A stretch of DNA of 64,000 bases from Betaproteobacteria bacterium (GTDB lineage Bacteria; Pseudomonadota; Gammaproteobacteria; Burkholderiales; Burkholderiaceae_F). The stretch lies in NCBI GenBank assembly GCA_016861185.1, contig BOKW01000008.1, positions 124,001 to 188,000 on the forward strand. The letters run 5' to 3'. How positions within the stretch are numbered: the first letter of the stretch is position 1; every line of letters starts with the position of its first letter. The position numbers and the translations under genes were made by a program. The notes beneath the pieces were generated by a model. The model saw only the letters and a program-made list of their open reading frames with translations. It was not told the DNA's origin and did not search any database. Below, in pieces: positions 1-7,469 of the stretch.

Positions 1-697
1 CCTGTTCCCAGCGCGCGTGGCCAAGCCAATCCCGCAAGCCGACGGCGCCTTTCGGCGTGATCTGCAGCGCGCGCGTACCCGGCCGACGCAGCAGCCATCC
101 GTGTTCGAGGCAGTGCGCGCAAAGCAGCGCGCCGAGCCGGCCCGCGAGGTGAAAGCGGCGTTCGCTCCAGTCGAGACAGCGACGGCAGTGCAGGCGATTC
201 GACGGCGATACGGCGCCGGCGATGCCGATCCGCGCGAGCGCCGCGCGGCCGCGTTCGGTCAGATGGCCGATCTCGCCGTCGAAGACGAGCGCGCCGTCGG
301 CATGCAGATGCTCGGCGATCGCAACGCCCAGTCGGCCGGCGAGATGGTCGTAGCAGGTCCGAGCCATTCGCAGCCCGGCGTCTTTCGGCCCGGGGACGAA
401 CGTGGGTCGCGGCGACGCCCCGCCGCGCGCCGCGAGCTGCATCAGGCTCTCAAGGGCTTCGGCGACTTCGCGGCCGGCCAGGCGGTGATAGCGATGCCGG
501 CCGAAGGCTTCGACGCGCAGGAGTCCCCCGTCGACCAGCTGCGCGAGATGCCGGCTCGCCGTCTGCGGCGAGACGCGCGCCGCCGTCGCCAGCTCGCGCG
601 CCGTCAGCGATCGTCCGTCCATCAGCTCGAGCAGCATCGCCGTGCGCGCCGGCTCGCCCACCAACGAAGCGATACGCGCGATCTGGTTCGTGTTCAT
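1..697 (-). CDS. ArsR-family winged-helix regulator (3' end cut by window edge)
   Basis: The 232 visible codons begin at an ATG (CAT at 695-697) and run off the left edge without a stop. The first ~80 residues form an ArsR/SmtB-type winged helix-turn-helix: 'LVGEPARTAMLLELMDGRS', then a recognition helix around 'AARVSPQTASRHLAQL' and a wing ending 'GRHRYHRLAG'. This is the pattern of ArsR proteins that repress a neighbouring operon. The rest contains a CxxC pair ('CRRCLDW') and another Cys-His cluster ('CAHCLEHGW') that could bind metal or a thiol ligand; that is inference. It is divergent from the NIPSNAP gene at 908. Two perfect inverted repeats lie in the shared intergenic region and are candidate operators. 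Family assignment is firm; the effector is unknown. Confidence 0.85.
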   Translation of the reverse strand, partial: MNTNQIARIASLVGEPARTAMLLELMDGRSLTARELATAARVSPQTASRHLAQLVDGGLLRVEAFGRHRYHRLAGREVAEALESLMQLAARGGASPRPTFVPGPKDAGLRMARTCYDHLAGRLGVAIAEHLHADGALVFDGEIGHLTERGRAALARIGIAGAVSPSNRLHCRRCLDWSERRFHLAGRLGALLCAHCLEHGWLLRRPGTRALQITPKGAVGLRDWLGHARWEQ

Positions 698-740
698 CGG
701 CTCCCCCGCGGTGGCGACCGACGCTAGCAGAAGCGCGGCG

Positions 741-770
741 CCGATGCTTCGCTCCGCGGCGAAGCATCGG
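741..770. promoter_or_regulatory. Perfect 12-bp inverted repeat upstream of the ArsR gene
   Basis: The arms CCGATGCTTCGC (741-752) and GCGAAGCATCGG (759-770) are perfect reverse complements around a 6-nt spacer. The repeat lies 43 nt upstream of the ArsR-family start codon, in the divergent intergenic region. It could be an operator for autoregulation or a hairpin in the leader mRNA. There is no T-tract on either side, so a terminator is unlikely. Confidence 0.55.
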
Positions 771-834
771 GCCGCGTTCGGCGCCGATCATTTCGCCTGC
801 GCCGCCGCACGCCATCCGGCCGCTCGAATCGCGG

Positions 835-855
835 CGATTACCTCGCAGGTAATCG
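835..855. promoter_or_regulatory. Perfect 9-bp palindrome, candidate ArsR operator
   Basis: The arms CGATTACCT (835-843) and AGGTAATCG (847-855) are perfect reverse complements with a 3-nt centre. The site is 52 nt upstream of the NIPSNAP start codon and contains the most AT-rich stretch of the intergenic region. Its size and dyad symmetry fit a dimeric winged-helix repressor. Binding by the adjacent ArsR protein is inferred from position. Confidence 0.55.
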
Positions 856-907
856 ACCGCGGAAGGCGGTGACGCGACACTCCGATCAACGACAGCGAGC
901 CAACCCC

Positions 908-1246
908 ATGACCGTCACCTGCTTCATCCGTTACGAACTCGATCCGTTCCAGCGCGAGTCGTTCAGGACCTACGCGCGGAACTGGGTGCGCATCATTCCC
1001 CGCTGCGGCGGGCATCTGCTCGGCTATTTCCTGCCGCACGAAGGCACGAACGACATCGGCTGGGGCCTGATCTCGTTCGACGGCCTGGCCGCTTACGAGG
1101 CGTACCGCGCGCGCCTGCAGCGCGATGCCGAGGCGCGCGAGAACTTTGCACTGGCGCAGCGCCTGCGCTTCATCCGGCGCGAGGAGCGGACCTTCAACGA
1201 ACTCGTGGCGGAAACGTTCCACCTTCCCGCCGCGCCGCAGGAGTGA
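908..1246 (+). CDS. NIPSNAP family protein
   Basis: The 112-residue protein looks like one ferredoxin-like alpha/beta NIPSNAP domain. It opens with '[22 protein letters not shown]' and continues '[29 protein letters not shown]', a pattern typical of bacterial NIPSNAP proteins. There is no signal peptide or membrane segment, so it should be cytosolic. The biochemical role of bacterial NIPSNAP proteins is not established. The ATG at 908 is preferred over the in-frame GTG at 869, because the intervening residues do not belong to the domain. It is divergent from an ArsR-family regulator, which probably controls it; the two are frequent neighbours in proteobacteria. Confidence 0.8.
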   Translation: MTVTCFIRYELDPFQRESFRTYARNWVRIIPRCGGHLLGYFLPHEGTNDIGWGLISFDGLAAYEAYRARLQRDAEARENFALAQRLRFIRREERTFNELVAETFHLPAAPQE

Positions 1247-1367
1247 ACGCGATGCCGCCGGTCATCGTCGAGGCGATTCCGTGTGCGGGGCAGGCGCAAG
1301 CGCTGCACGCGCAGCCTGCGGCTGCCGAGGACGATCCATCCATCACCGAAACGAAAGGAGCAAACGC

Positions 1368-1790
1368 ATGAGAACCGTCGTTCCATCGAAGCTGCTGCGC
1401 GCGGCGCTGATCGCGGATGCGAGCGCGAGCGGGGCGCTCGCGCTGCTGCAGATCGCCGCCGCCGCGCCGCTCGCGGAGTGGCTGCAGTTCCCGCACGACC
1501 TGGTGGCCGAGTCCGGCGCTTTCCTGGTCGCCTACACGGCGCTGCTGATCGTGCTCGCCGCGAGCGGCCGCGTATGGCCGGCGCTGATCGTTCTGATCGT
1601 CGCCGGGAACGTCGGCTGGGCGATCGGTTGCGCGGCGCTGCCGGCGGGCGGCTTCGTCGCACCGAACGCGCTCGGCGTCGCGTACCTCGCCGTACAGGCG
1701 GTCGCGGTGCTCGTCTTCGCTGCGCTTCAGTACTTCGGACTGAAGTCGTCGTCGGCGGCGCTCGGTGAGACATCAACGAGCGCGGCGTGA
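1368..1790 (+). CDS. Small hydrophobic integral membrane protein, function unknown
   Basis: The 140-residue protein has about four predicted transmembrane stretches (roughly residues 10-30, 45-65, 68-90 and 103-125), rich in Ala, Leu and Val. The ATG is preceded at good spacing by GAAAGGAG. It has the look of small DoxX- or DUF-type membrane proteins, but no diagnostic motif was recognised. It lies 121 bp downstream of the NIPSNAP gene on the same strand and may belong to the same transcript; the 121-bp gap holds nothing recognisable. Confidence 0.65.
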   Translation: MRTVVPSKLLRAALIADASASGALALLQIAAAAPLAEWLQFPHDLVAESGAFLVAYTALLIVLAASGRVWPALIVLIVAGNVGWAIGCAALPAGGFVAPNALGVAYLAVQAVAVLVFAALQYFGLKSSSAALGETSTSAA

Positions 1791-1830
1791 GCCGGCGACG
1801 AGCAACCCTCATCCACTTCAGGAGTCGACC

Positions 1831-2073
1831 ATGTCCGGCAACGACCTGCTTCCCCTGGCCGTCGCGTTGATCGTCGGCATACCGGCGCTGGGATCGTGCA
1901 TCGGCATCGGGCTGGCCACGATGAAGCTGCTCGAAAGCTCGGCGCGCCAGCCCGAACTGATGCAGCAACTGCAATCGAAGTACTTCGTCGGCGTCGGCGT
2001 CACCGACGGTGCGTTCATCATCGCCACCGGCATCGGACTGTGGCTCGCGACGGCGAATCCCTTTGCCGGCTGA
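1831..2073 (+). CDS. Orphan F-type ATP synthase subunit c-like protein
   Basis: The 80-residue protein is a two-helix hairpin with the c-subunit hallmarks. It has a glycine-rich first helix ('ALGSCIGIGLATMKLLE', residues 19-35), the polar loop 'ARQPE' (38-42), and a second helix with an acidic residue at the ion-binding position (Asp59 in 'GVTDGAFIIATGIGLW'). The ATG follows the Shine-Dalgarno AGGAG at 1820-1824. No other ATP synthase gene is near: the neighbours are a small membrane protein and an XRE regulator. It is therefore either a paralogue of the housekeeping atpE or a proteolipid with another role. Family assignment is strong; a role in the main ATP synthase is not supported by context. 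Confidence 0.85.
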   Translation: MSGNDLLPLAVALIVGIPALGSCIGIGLATMKLLESSARQPELMQQLQSKYFVGVGVTDGAFIIATGIGLWLATANPFAG

Positions 2074-2118
2074 TTCGTTACGCTGTGCGGCGGCAGGAGC
2101 GTGACGGGAGTGCGATCG

Positions 2119-2955
2119 ATGCAATCGGAGAACGTCGTCGAACGGGGCGCGGCGCGCGCGTATCGCGCCGCGCGCGGCGCCGGCGCGATGATCCGCGCCT
2201 GGCGCGCGCGGCGCCGGCTGAGCCAGCTTGCGCTGGCGCTCGACGCGGGCGTTTCCGCACGGCATCTGAGCTTCGTCGAGACCGGACGGTCGCGGCCGAG
2301 CGCCGAGATGCTGCTCGCGCTGGCCGAAAGGCTCGACATCCCGCTGCGCGCGCGCAACGAGCTGCTGCTCGCCGCGGGCTACGCGCCGCGCTTCTCCGAG
2401 ACGCGCCTGTCCTCGCCCGATCTGGCGAGCGTGCGTTCGGCGCTGCAGCGGCTGCTCGACGCGCACGATCCGTATCCGGGCGTGGCGCTCGATCGGGACT
2501 GGAACGTCGTGCTCGCGAACGCGGCGGCGTTGCGGCTCGCCGCCGCGCTGCCCGATTCTCTGCGCGGCCCGCCGCTGAACATGTTCCGCGCGAGCCTGCA
2601 TCCGCAGGGCTTTGCCGCGATGACGGTCAACTTCGACGATTGGGGCCGCTATCTGCTCGGCGAGCTGGAGCGGCTCGCGGCCGACGGCCCCGGCGGATCC
2701 GAAGCCGCGCTGCTCGAGGAGGTCATGTCGTACCCGAACGTGCGCGCGCTGCGCGGCGGGCGCGACCGGCCGGCCGATCGCGAGGACCGCCTGCTGATCC
2801 CCTGCATCCTCGAATTCGCGGGAACGCGGCTGTCGCTGTTCACGACGCTCGCGACGTTCGGCTCGCCGCGCGACGTCACGCTCGCCGAGCTGACCGTCGA
2901 GCTGTTCTATCCGGTCGACGCGGCGACCGAGGCGGCGCTGCGCGGCGTGGTGTAA
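2119..2955 (+). CDS. XRE-family regulator with MmyB-like ligand-binding domain
   Basis: The 278-residue protein has an N-terminal lambda-repressor-like helix-turn-helix (about residues 22-80: 'MIRAWRARRRLSQLALALDAGVSARHLSFVETGRSRPS'). A C-terminal PAS-like MmyB domain follows (about 100-260, including 'YPGVALDRDWNVVLANAAALRL' and 'LFTTLATFGSPRDVTLAELTVELFYP'). This architecture is common in actinobacterial and proteobacterial XRE regulators that often control nearby oxidoreductase or hydrolase genes. An in-frame GTG at 2101 could add six residues; the ATG at 2119 is preferred because GGGAG sits 8 nt upstream. The gene is convergent with the methyltransferase at 2980. The ligand is unknown. 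Confidence 0.85.
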   Translation: MQSENVVERGAARAYRAARGAGAMIRAWRARRRLSQLALALDAGVSARHLSFVETGRSRPSAEMLLALAERLDIPLRARNELLLAAGYAPRFSETRLSSPDLASVRSALQRLLDAHDPYPGVALDRDWNVVLANAAALRLAAALPDSLRGPPLNMFRASLHPQGFAAMTVNFDDWGRYLLGELERLAADGPGGSEAALLEEVMSYPNVRALRGGRDRPADREDRLLIPCILEFAGTRLSLFTTLATFGSPRDVTLAELTVELFYPVDAATEAALRGVV

Positions 2956-2979
2956 GGCGTGCCCCGCAGGCGCGTGCGC

Positions 2980-3816
2980 TTACCTCCGTTCGAACACGCC
3001 CTGCACCACGCGGATCCGTTCTTCGTTCAGGTTGCGCACCTGATTGGCGAACATCGCGCCGAAGTCGGGGCCGAGCAGCACGTGCAATCCGAGCGGCGGC
3101 AACGCGCCGCCCGCGGCGGCCGCTGCGCCGCGCGCGAACCAGTCGAGCACGCGATCGGTTTCGTCGATCCACTCGCGCTCGGCGAAACCGGCCGCGACGA
3201 CGAGCGCCCGCAGCTCGTCGGGCGCGACGAGGTGGCTGATCTCGGGCGTGCGCGCCCATGGCACCGGAAAGTGCACCGGCGCCCGCGGACCGGCGGCGAT
3301 TTCGTGCAGCGCGAACGTGCCGCCGCGTTTCAGCACGCGCGCGATCTCGCCGTACAGCCGCGGCTTGTCGGCGATGTTCATCGAGCTGTGCTGGCTCCAC
3401 GCGGCGTCGAACGCGGCGTCGGCAAACGGCATCGCGAGCGCGCTGCCGCACTCGAAGCGAACGCGCTCGGCGAGCCCGCAACGGGCGGTCAGCAGCGCGC
3501 CGGCGTGGCAGTACTCGCGCGTGAGATCGAGCACCGTGACGCGGCAGCCGATCCGCTGCGCGAGCGCGCGCGCCGCGCCGCCGAGTCCGCCGCCGACGTC
3601 GAGCACGTGCGCACCCGCAGCGAGTCCGGCGCGCTCGGCCAGCTCCAGCGTGGCGACGATGCCGCGGCTGTGGAACTGGTCGACCGGCGCGAGATCCTCG
3701 GGCGCAAGCCGGTCGGGATCCTTGCCGGCCGCCTGCAGCGCCTGCAGGATCGTCGTTGCGAGATCGGCGCGGCCGTAGTGGTCATCGACTGCCTGGGCGT
3801 GAACGAGGGTGTTCAT
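2980..3816 (-). CDS. Class I SAM-dependent methyltransferase
   Basis: The 278-residue protein has a Rossmann-type methyltransferase fold. Motif I is 'VLDVGGGLGGAARALA', followed by 'VTVLDLTREYC' (acidic end of beta2) and 'AWSQHSSMNIADKPRLYGEIARVLKRGGTF' (motifs II-III). The N-terminal 'HYGRADLATTILQALQAAGKD' is seen in UbiE/sarcosine-dimethylglycine-type methyltransferases of about 270-280 residues. The start at 3816 is the ATG beginning 'MNTLVHAQ', since upstream sequence is low-complexity. The substrate cannot be told from sequence. It is divergent from an HxlR-family regulator at 3996, which may regulate it. Confidence 0.82.
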   Translation of the reverse strand: MNTLVHAQAVDDHYGRADLATTILQALQAAGKDPDRLAPEDLAPVDQFHSRGIVATLELAERAGLAAGAHVLDVGGGLGGAARALAQRIGCRVTVLDLTREYCHAGALLTARCGLAERVRFECGSALAMPFADAAFDAAWSQHSSMNIADKPRLYGEIARVLKRGGTFALHEIAAGPRAPVHFPVPWARTPEISHLVAPDELRALVVAAGFAEREWIDETDRVLDWFARGAAAAAGGALPPLGLHVLLGPDFGAMFANQVRNLNEERIRVVQGVFERR

Positions 3817-3995
3817 CGGATCGACAGCCGGTTGCGCGGCGACGGTGCCCGGATGAACTGCGGACGGAACGGGGTCTGCGGACGGTTCATCGCACTCCCG
3901 GCGTTGCCTGCGACGATGCGGGAATCTTCGTCGCCCGGCGCACGCGCGTCCAGTTCCAAATCTGTACTTGCTCCGGGGCGGGGGCGGCGCCGACA

Positions 3996-4718
3996 ATGCC
4001 CCGCATGAGGGGCTACGGCCAGTTCTGCCCGATCGCGATCGCGGCGCAGATCCTCGCGCAGCGCTGGACGCTGCTCGTGCTGCGCGAGCTGGTGCTCGGC
4101 GCGCGTCACTTCAACGACATCCGGCGCGGCGTGCCGCTGATGTCTCCGGCCTTGCTGACGAGACGTCTGAAGCAGTTGCAGGAGGTCGGCATCGTCGAGC
4201 GCGTGGACGGCGAATACCGGCTGACCGCGGCCGGTACCGAACTTGCGCCGCTGCTCGATATGGCCGGACGCTGGGGCCGGCGCTGGCTCGGCGGCACGAT
4301 TGCGCGCGATCAGCTCGATCCGGGCCTGCTGATGTGGACCGTGCGCCGCCTTCTCGATCCGGCGCCGTTGCCTTCGCGCCGGGTGGTCGTTGAGGTTGCC
4401 TTCTCCGACGTCGACAGGAAGAAGGCGCGCTGGTGGCTCGTCGTCGAGGCCGGCGCGGTCGACCTGTGCTTGCACGACCCGGGGCACGAGGTGGACGTCT
4501 ACGTCTCGACCGACATTCGCACGCTGACGGAGGCGCTGGTCGGCGACCTGCCGCTTGCACAGGCGATGCGCAGCGGCGCGCTGCGCGTTAGCGGTCCGGC
4601 CGCGCTGGTCCGTTCGTTCGAGCGCTGGTGGCCGAAGAGCCCGTACGCGTCGATCGCGCCGGTACGCGCGCCGCGCAACGCGCGGCGCCCGCCGCAGCCG
4701 GCAAGCACCGTCCGGTAA
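3996..4718 (+). CDS. HxlR-family regulator with C-terminal SCP2-like domain
   Basis: The 240-residue protein starts with an HxlR winged helix ('CPIAIAAQILAQRWTLLVLRELVLGARHFNDIRRGVPLMSPALLTRRLKQLQEVGIVER', residues 8-67). This carries the Cys of the 'CP.A' motif found in redox- or aldehyde-responsive HxlR proteins. Residues ~120-225 resemble an SCP2-like sterol-carrier domain, as in the longer HxlR subfamily. A second ATG three codons downstream (4005) is possible. The gene is divergent from the methyltransferase, with a 179-bp region between the start codons that must hold both promoters. Downstream lies parC, after a 12-bp GC palindrome at 4738-4749. Confidence 0.85.
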   Translation: MPRMRGYGQFCPIAIAAQILAQRWTLLVLRELVLGARHFNDIRRGVPLMSPALLTRRLKQLQEVGIVERVDGEYRLTAAGTELAPLLDMAGRWGRRWLGGTIARDQLDPGLLMWTVRRLLDPAPLPSRRVVVEVAFSDVDRKKARWWLVVEAGAVDLCLHDPGHEVDVYVSTDIRTLTEALVGDLPLAQAMRSGALRVSGPAALVRSFERWWPKSPYASIAPVRAPRNARRPPQPASTVR

Positions 4719-4760
4719 CATCCCGCCCCTCTGTAGCGCCCCGCGGGGCACGGGTCGGAG

Positions 4761-7082
4761 ATGTCGGAACAGCAGTCGCTATTCGCCGCGCCGGATGAAG
4801 GCGCGGAATCGCTGACGCTCGCGCAGTTCGCGAGCCGGGCGTATCTCGATTACGCGGTGTCGGTCGTCAAGGGCCGCGCGCTGCCGGACGTGGCCGACGG
4901 CTGCAAGCCGGTGCAGCGTCGCATCCTGTACGCGATGAACGAGATGGGCCTGGCGGCCAACGCCAAGCCCGTGAAGAGCGCGCGCGTGGTCGGCGACGTG
5001 CTCGGCAAGTTCCATCCGCACGGCGACCAGGCCGCTTACGACGCGCTGGTGCGCATGGCGCAGGACTTTTCGCTGCGCTATCCGCTGATCGACGGCCACG
5101 GCAACTTCGGCTCGCGCGACGGCGACGGCGCGGCGGCGATGCGCTACACCGAGGCGCGGCTGACGCCGATCGCGCGGCTGCTGCTCGACGAGCTGGACGA
5201 AGGCACCGTCGACTTCGGCCCCAACTACGACGGCGCGTTCCAGGAGCCGAAGCTGCTGCCGGCGCGGCTGCCGTTCGTTCTGCTCAACGGCGCCTCGGGC
5301 ATCGCGGTGGGGCTCGCGACCGAGATCCCTTCGCACAACCTGCGCGAAGTCGTCGCCGCGCTGCAGATCGCGCTGAAGAACCCCAAAGCGCCGCTCGAAG
5401 AACTGCTCGCGGCGATACCCGGGCCGGACTTTCCCGGCGGCGGCCAGATCATCTCGAGCAGCGCAGAGATCCGCGAGGTCTACGCGACCGGACGCGGCAG
5501 CCTGAAGGTTCGGGCGCGCTACACGTTCGAGGATCTCGCGCGCGGCCAGTGGCAGCTCGTGATCACCGAGCTGCCGCCGGGCGTGTCGGCGGCAAGAGTC
5601 GAACAGGAGATCGCGGAACTCACCGACCCGAAGGTCAAGGTCGGCAAGAAGTCGCTGACGCCGGAGCAGCAGAACCTGCGCCAGATGGCCAAGTCGCTGC
5701 TCGACCGCACGCGCGACGAGTCGGACAAGAGCGCTGCGGTGCGCTTCGTGATCGAGCCGGCCACCTCGCGCATCGACCGGCAGGAGCTGGTCAACTTCCT
5801 GCTCGCGCACACGAGCCTCGAAACGAACGTGCCGGTCAACCTCGTGATGATCGGCACCGACGGCCGGCCGCGGCAGAAGGCGCTGCCCGAGATCCTGCGC
5901 GAATGGATCGACTTCCGCGTGGCGACGGTGCGCCGGCGCACGCAGCATCGGCTGACGAAGGCACAGGACCGCATCCACATCCTCGAAGGGCGTCAGCTCG
6001 TCCTGCTGAACATCGACAAGGTGATCAAGCTGATCCGCAACGCGGACGAGCCGAAGCCCGAGCTGATGAAGGCGTTCAAGCTGACCGAGCGCCAGGCCGA
6101 GGACATCCTCGAGATGCGGCTGCGCCAGCTCGCCAAGCTCGAAGGCATCAGGATCGAGCAGGAGCTTTCCGACCTGCGCAAGGAGGAGGCGAGCCTGCAG
6201 AAGCTGCTCGGCTCCGACGCCGTGCTGCGCAAGCAGATCGCGAAGGAGTTCGACGACGACGCGAAGAAGTTCGGCGACGCCCGCCGCACGCTGATCGAAG
6301 CCGCGGAGCGCGCGACGGTCGAGACGAAGGTGATCGACGAGCCGGTGACGGTCATCGTCTCGGAAAAGGGCTTCGCGCGCGCGCGCAGCGGGCACGGCCA
6401 CGACGCCATGCAGTTCACCTTCAAGCCGGGCGATGCGCTTTACGGCGCGTACGAATGCCGCACGGTCGATCACCTGATCGCGCTCGGCAGCAACGGCCGC
6501 GTGTACTCGGTGCCGGTCGCGCAGCTTCCTTCGGCGCGCGGCGACGGCGCGCCGGTGACCTCGATGATCGAGCTGGAGTCGGGCACGCGCCTGGTCGCCT
6601 ACGTGGCCGGCGCGGCTGCGCAGCCGCTGCTGGTGGCGACCTCCAACGGCTACGGCTTCGCTTGCACGCTCGGCGACATGGTGTCACGGCAGAAGGGAGG
6701 CAAGCAGTTCATCACGGTCGAGGAGGGCGCCGTGCCGCTGCGGCCGGCGCTGGTCGATCCCGCGAGCGACGATCGCATCGCCTGCCTGTCGGAGAAGGGA
6801 CGGCTGCTCGTGTTCGCCGCGAACGAGATCAAGGCGCAGTCGGGCGGCGGCCGCGGCGTCACGCTGATGGGACTCGACGACGCTGAGTCGATGATCGCCG
6901 CGCTGCCCTGCGGCGCGGGCGGCGTGGTCGTGCACGGCACGTCCCGGACAGGCAAACCGGTCGAGCTGCTGGTGGCCGGCGAAGAGCTGAACGCGCACAC
7001 GGGCCATCGCGCGCGCAAGGGCACGCTGGCCAAGTCGAAGTTGAAGGTCAGCGGGCTCGCGAAGCCGGCGGCGACGCAGTGA
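4761..7082 (+). CDS. parC: DNA topoisomerase IV subunit A
   Basis: The 773-residue protein matches ParC (E. coli 752). It relaxes and decatenates DNA together with ParE, acting on the nucleoid. It has the GyrA/ParC winged-helix start ('[35 protein letters not shown]'), the quinolone-region loop '[20 protein letters not shown]' (82-101), and the catalytic tyrosine at about residue 129 ('AMRYTEARL'). A coiled-coil gate and a C-terminal beta-pinwheel follow; the pinwheel lacks a canonical GyrA box, as expected for ParC. The position of E. coli Ser80 is Gln90 and that of Glu84 is Asp94. The start follows CGGAG by a few bases. parE is not adjacent. Confidence 0.97.
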   Translation: MSEQQSLFAAPDEGAESLTLAQFASRAYLDYAVSVVKGRALPDVADGCKPVQRRILYAMNEMGLAANAKPVKSARVVGDVLGKFHPHGDQAAYDALVRMAQDFSLRYPLIDGHGNFGSRDGDGAAAMRYTEARLTPIARLLLDELDEGTVDFGPNYDGAFQEPKLLPARLPFVLLNGASGIAVGLATEIPSHNLREVVAALQIALKNPKAPLEELLAAIPGPDFPGGGQIISSSAEIREVYATGRGSLKVRARYTFEDLARGQWQLVITELPPGVSAARVEQEIAELTDPKVKVGKKSLTPEQQNLRQMAKSLLDRTRDESDKSAAVRFVIEPATSRIDRQELVNFLLAHTSLETNVPVNLVMIGTDGRPRQKALPEILREWIDFRVATVRRRTQHRLTKAQDRIHILEGRQLVLLNIDKVIKLIRNADEPKPELMKAFKLTERQAEDILEMRLRQLAKLEGIRIEQELSDLRKEEASLQKLLGSDAVLRKQIAKEFDDDAKKFGDARRTLIEAAERATVETKVIDEPVTVIVSEKGFARARSGHGHDAMQFTFKPGDALYGAYECRTVDHLIALGSNGRVYSVPVAQLPSARGDGAPVTSMIELESGTRLVAYVAGAAAQPLLVATSNGYGFACTLGDMVSRQKGGKQFITVEEGAVPLRPALVDPASDDRIACLSEKGRLLVFAANEIKAQSGGGRGVTLMGLDDAESMIAALPCGAGGVVVHGTSRTGKPVELLVAGEELNAHTGHRARKGTLAKSKLKVSGLAKPAATQ

Positions 7083-7163
7083 GAGGGCGCAGCCGGCGTC
7101 GCAGCCTCGTTTGCCGGCGCGCTCGTCCCGCCGGGGCAACGGTGATCCGTCGTCGCGGGCGCC

Positions 7164-7469
7164 TCACGCGCCTCCTGCGATCCGCCGATACCCGACGCCG
7201 ATCTCCGTCAGCAGGAAACGCGGCCGCGCCGGATCCGGCTCGATCTTGTCGCGCAACTGCTTCATGTAGACGCGAAGGTAATGCGGATGCTCGACGTGAT
7301 CGGGCCCCCAGACTTCGCGCAACAGCAGCCGCTGCGTGGCCACGCCGCCCGCGTGCCGCGCGAGCACCGCGAGCAGGCGATACTCGATCGGCGTGAAGCG
7401 GATCGCGCCGCCGGGTCCGGCGGCGGTGCGGCGCGCGAGGTCGATCGTCACCTCGCCCAGCCGCAGCGC
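7164..7469 (-). pseudogene. kdpE-like response regulator fragment (DNA-binding domain only)
   Basis: The frame encodes only the C-terminal OmpR/PhoB winged helix of a KdpE-type regulator: 'TPIEYRLLAVLARHAGGVATQRLLLREVWG', 'VEHPHYLRVYMKQLRDKIEPDPARPRFLLTEIGVGYR'. The receiver domain (about 120 residues with the phospho-Asp) is missing. The frame reads upstream as 'ALRLGEVTIDLARR' and then meets the TGA that ends the CoA-transferase gene at 7470-7472. An internal GTG at 7451 could still give a 95-residue DNA-binding protein. No kdpD or kdpFABC gene is present. A deletion or rearrangement probably joined the CoA-transferase end to the middle of kdpE. Confidence 0.75.

Noticed and set aside
4779..6473. 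Long open frame (564 codons) antisense to parC
   Set aside because: High-G+C third positions leave antisense frames open. It has no domain features, and parC on the other strand is certain.
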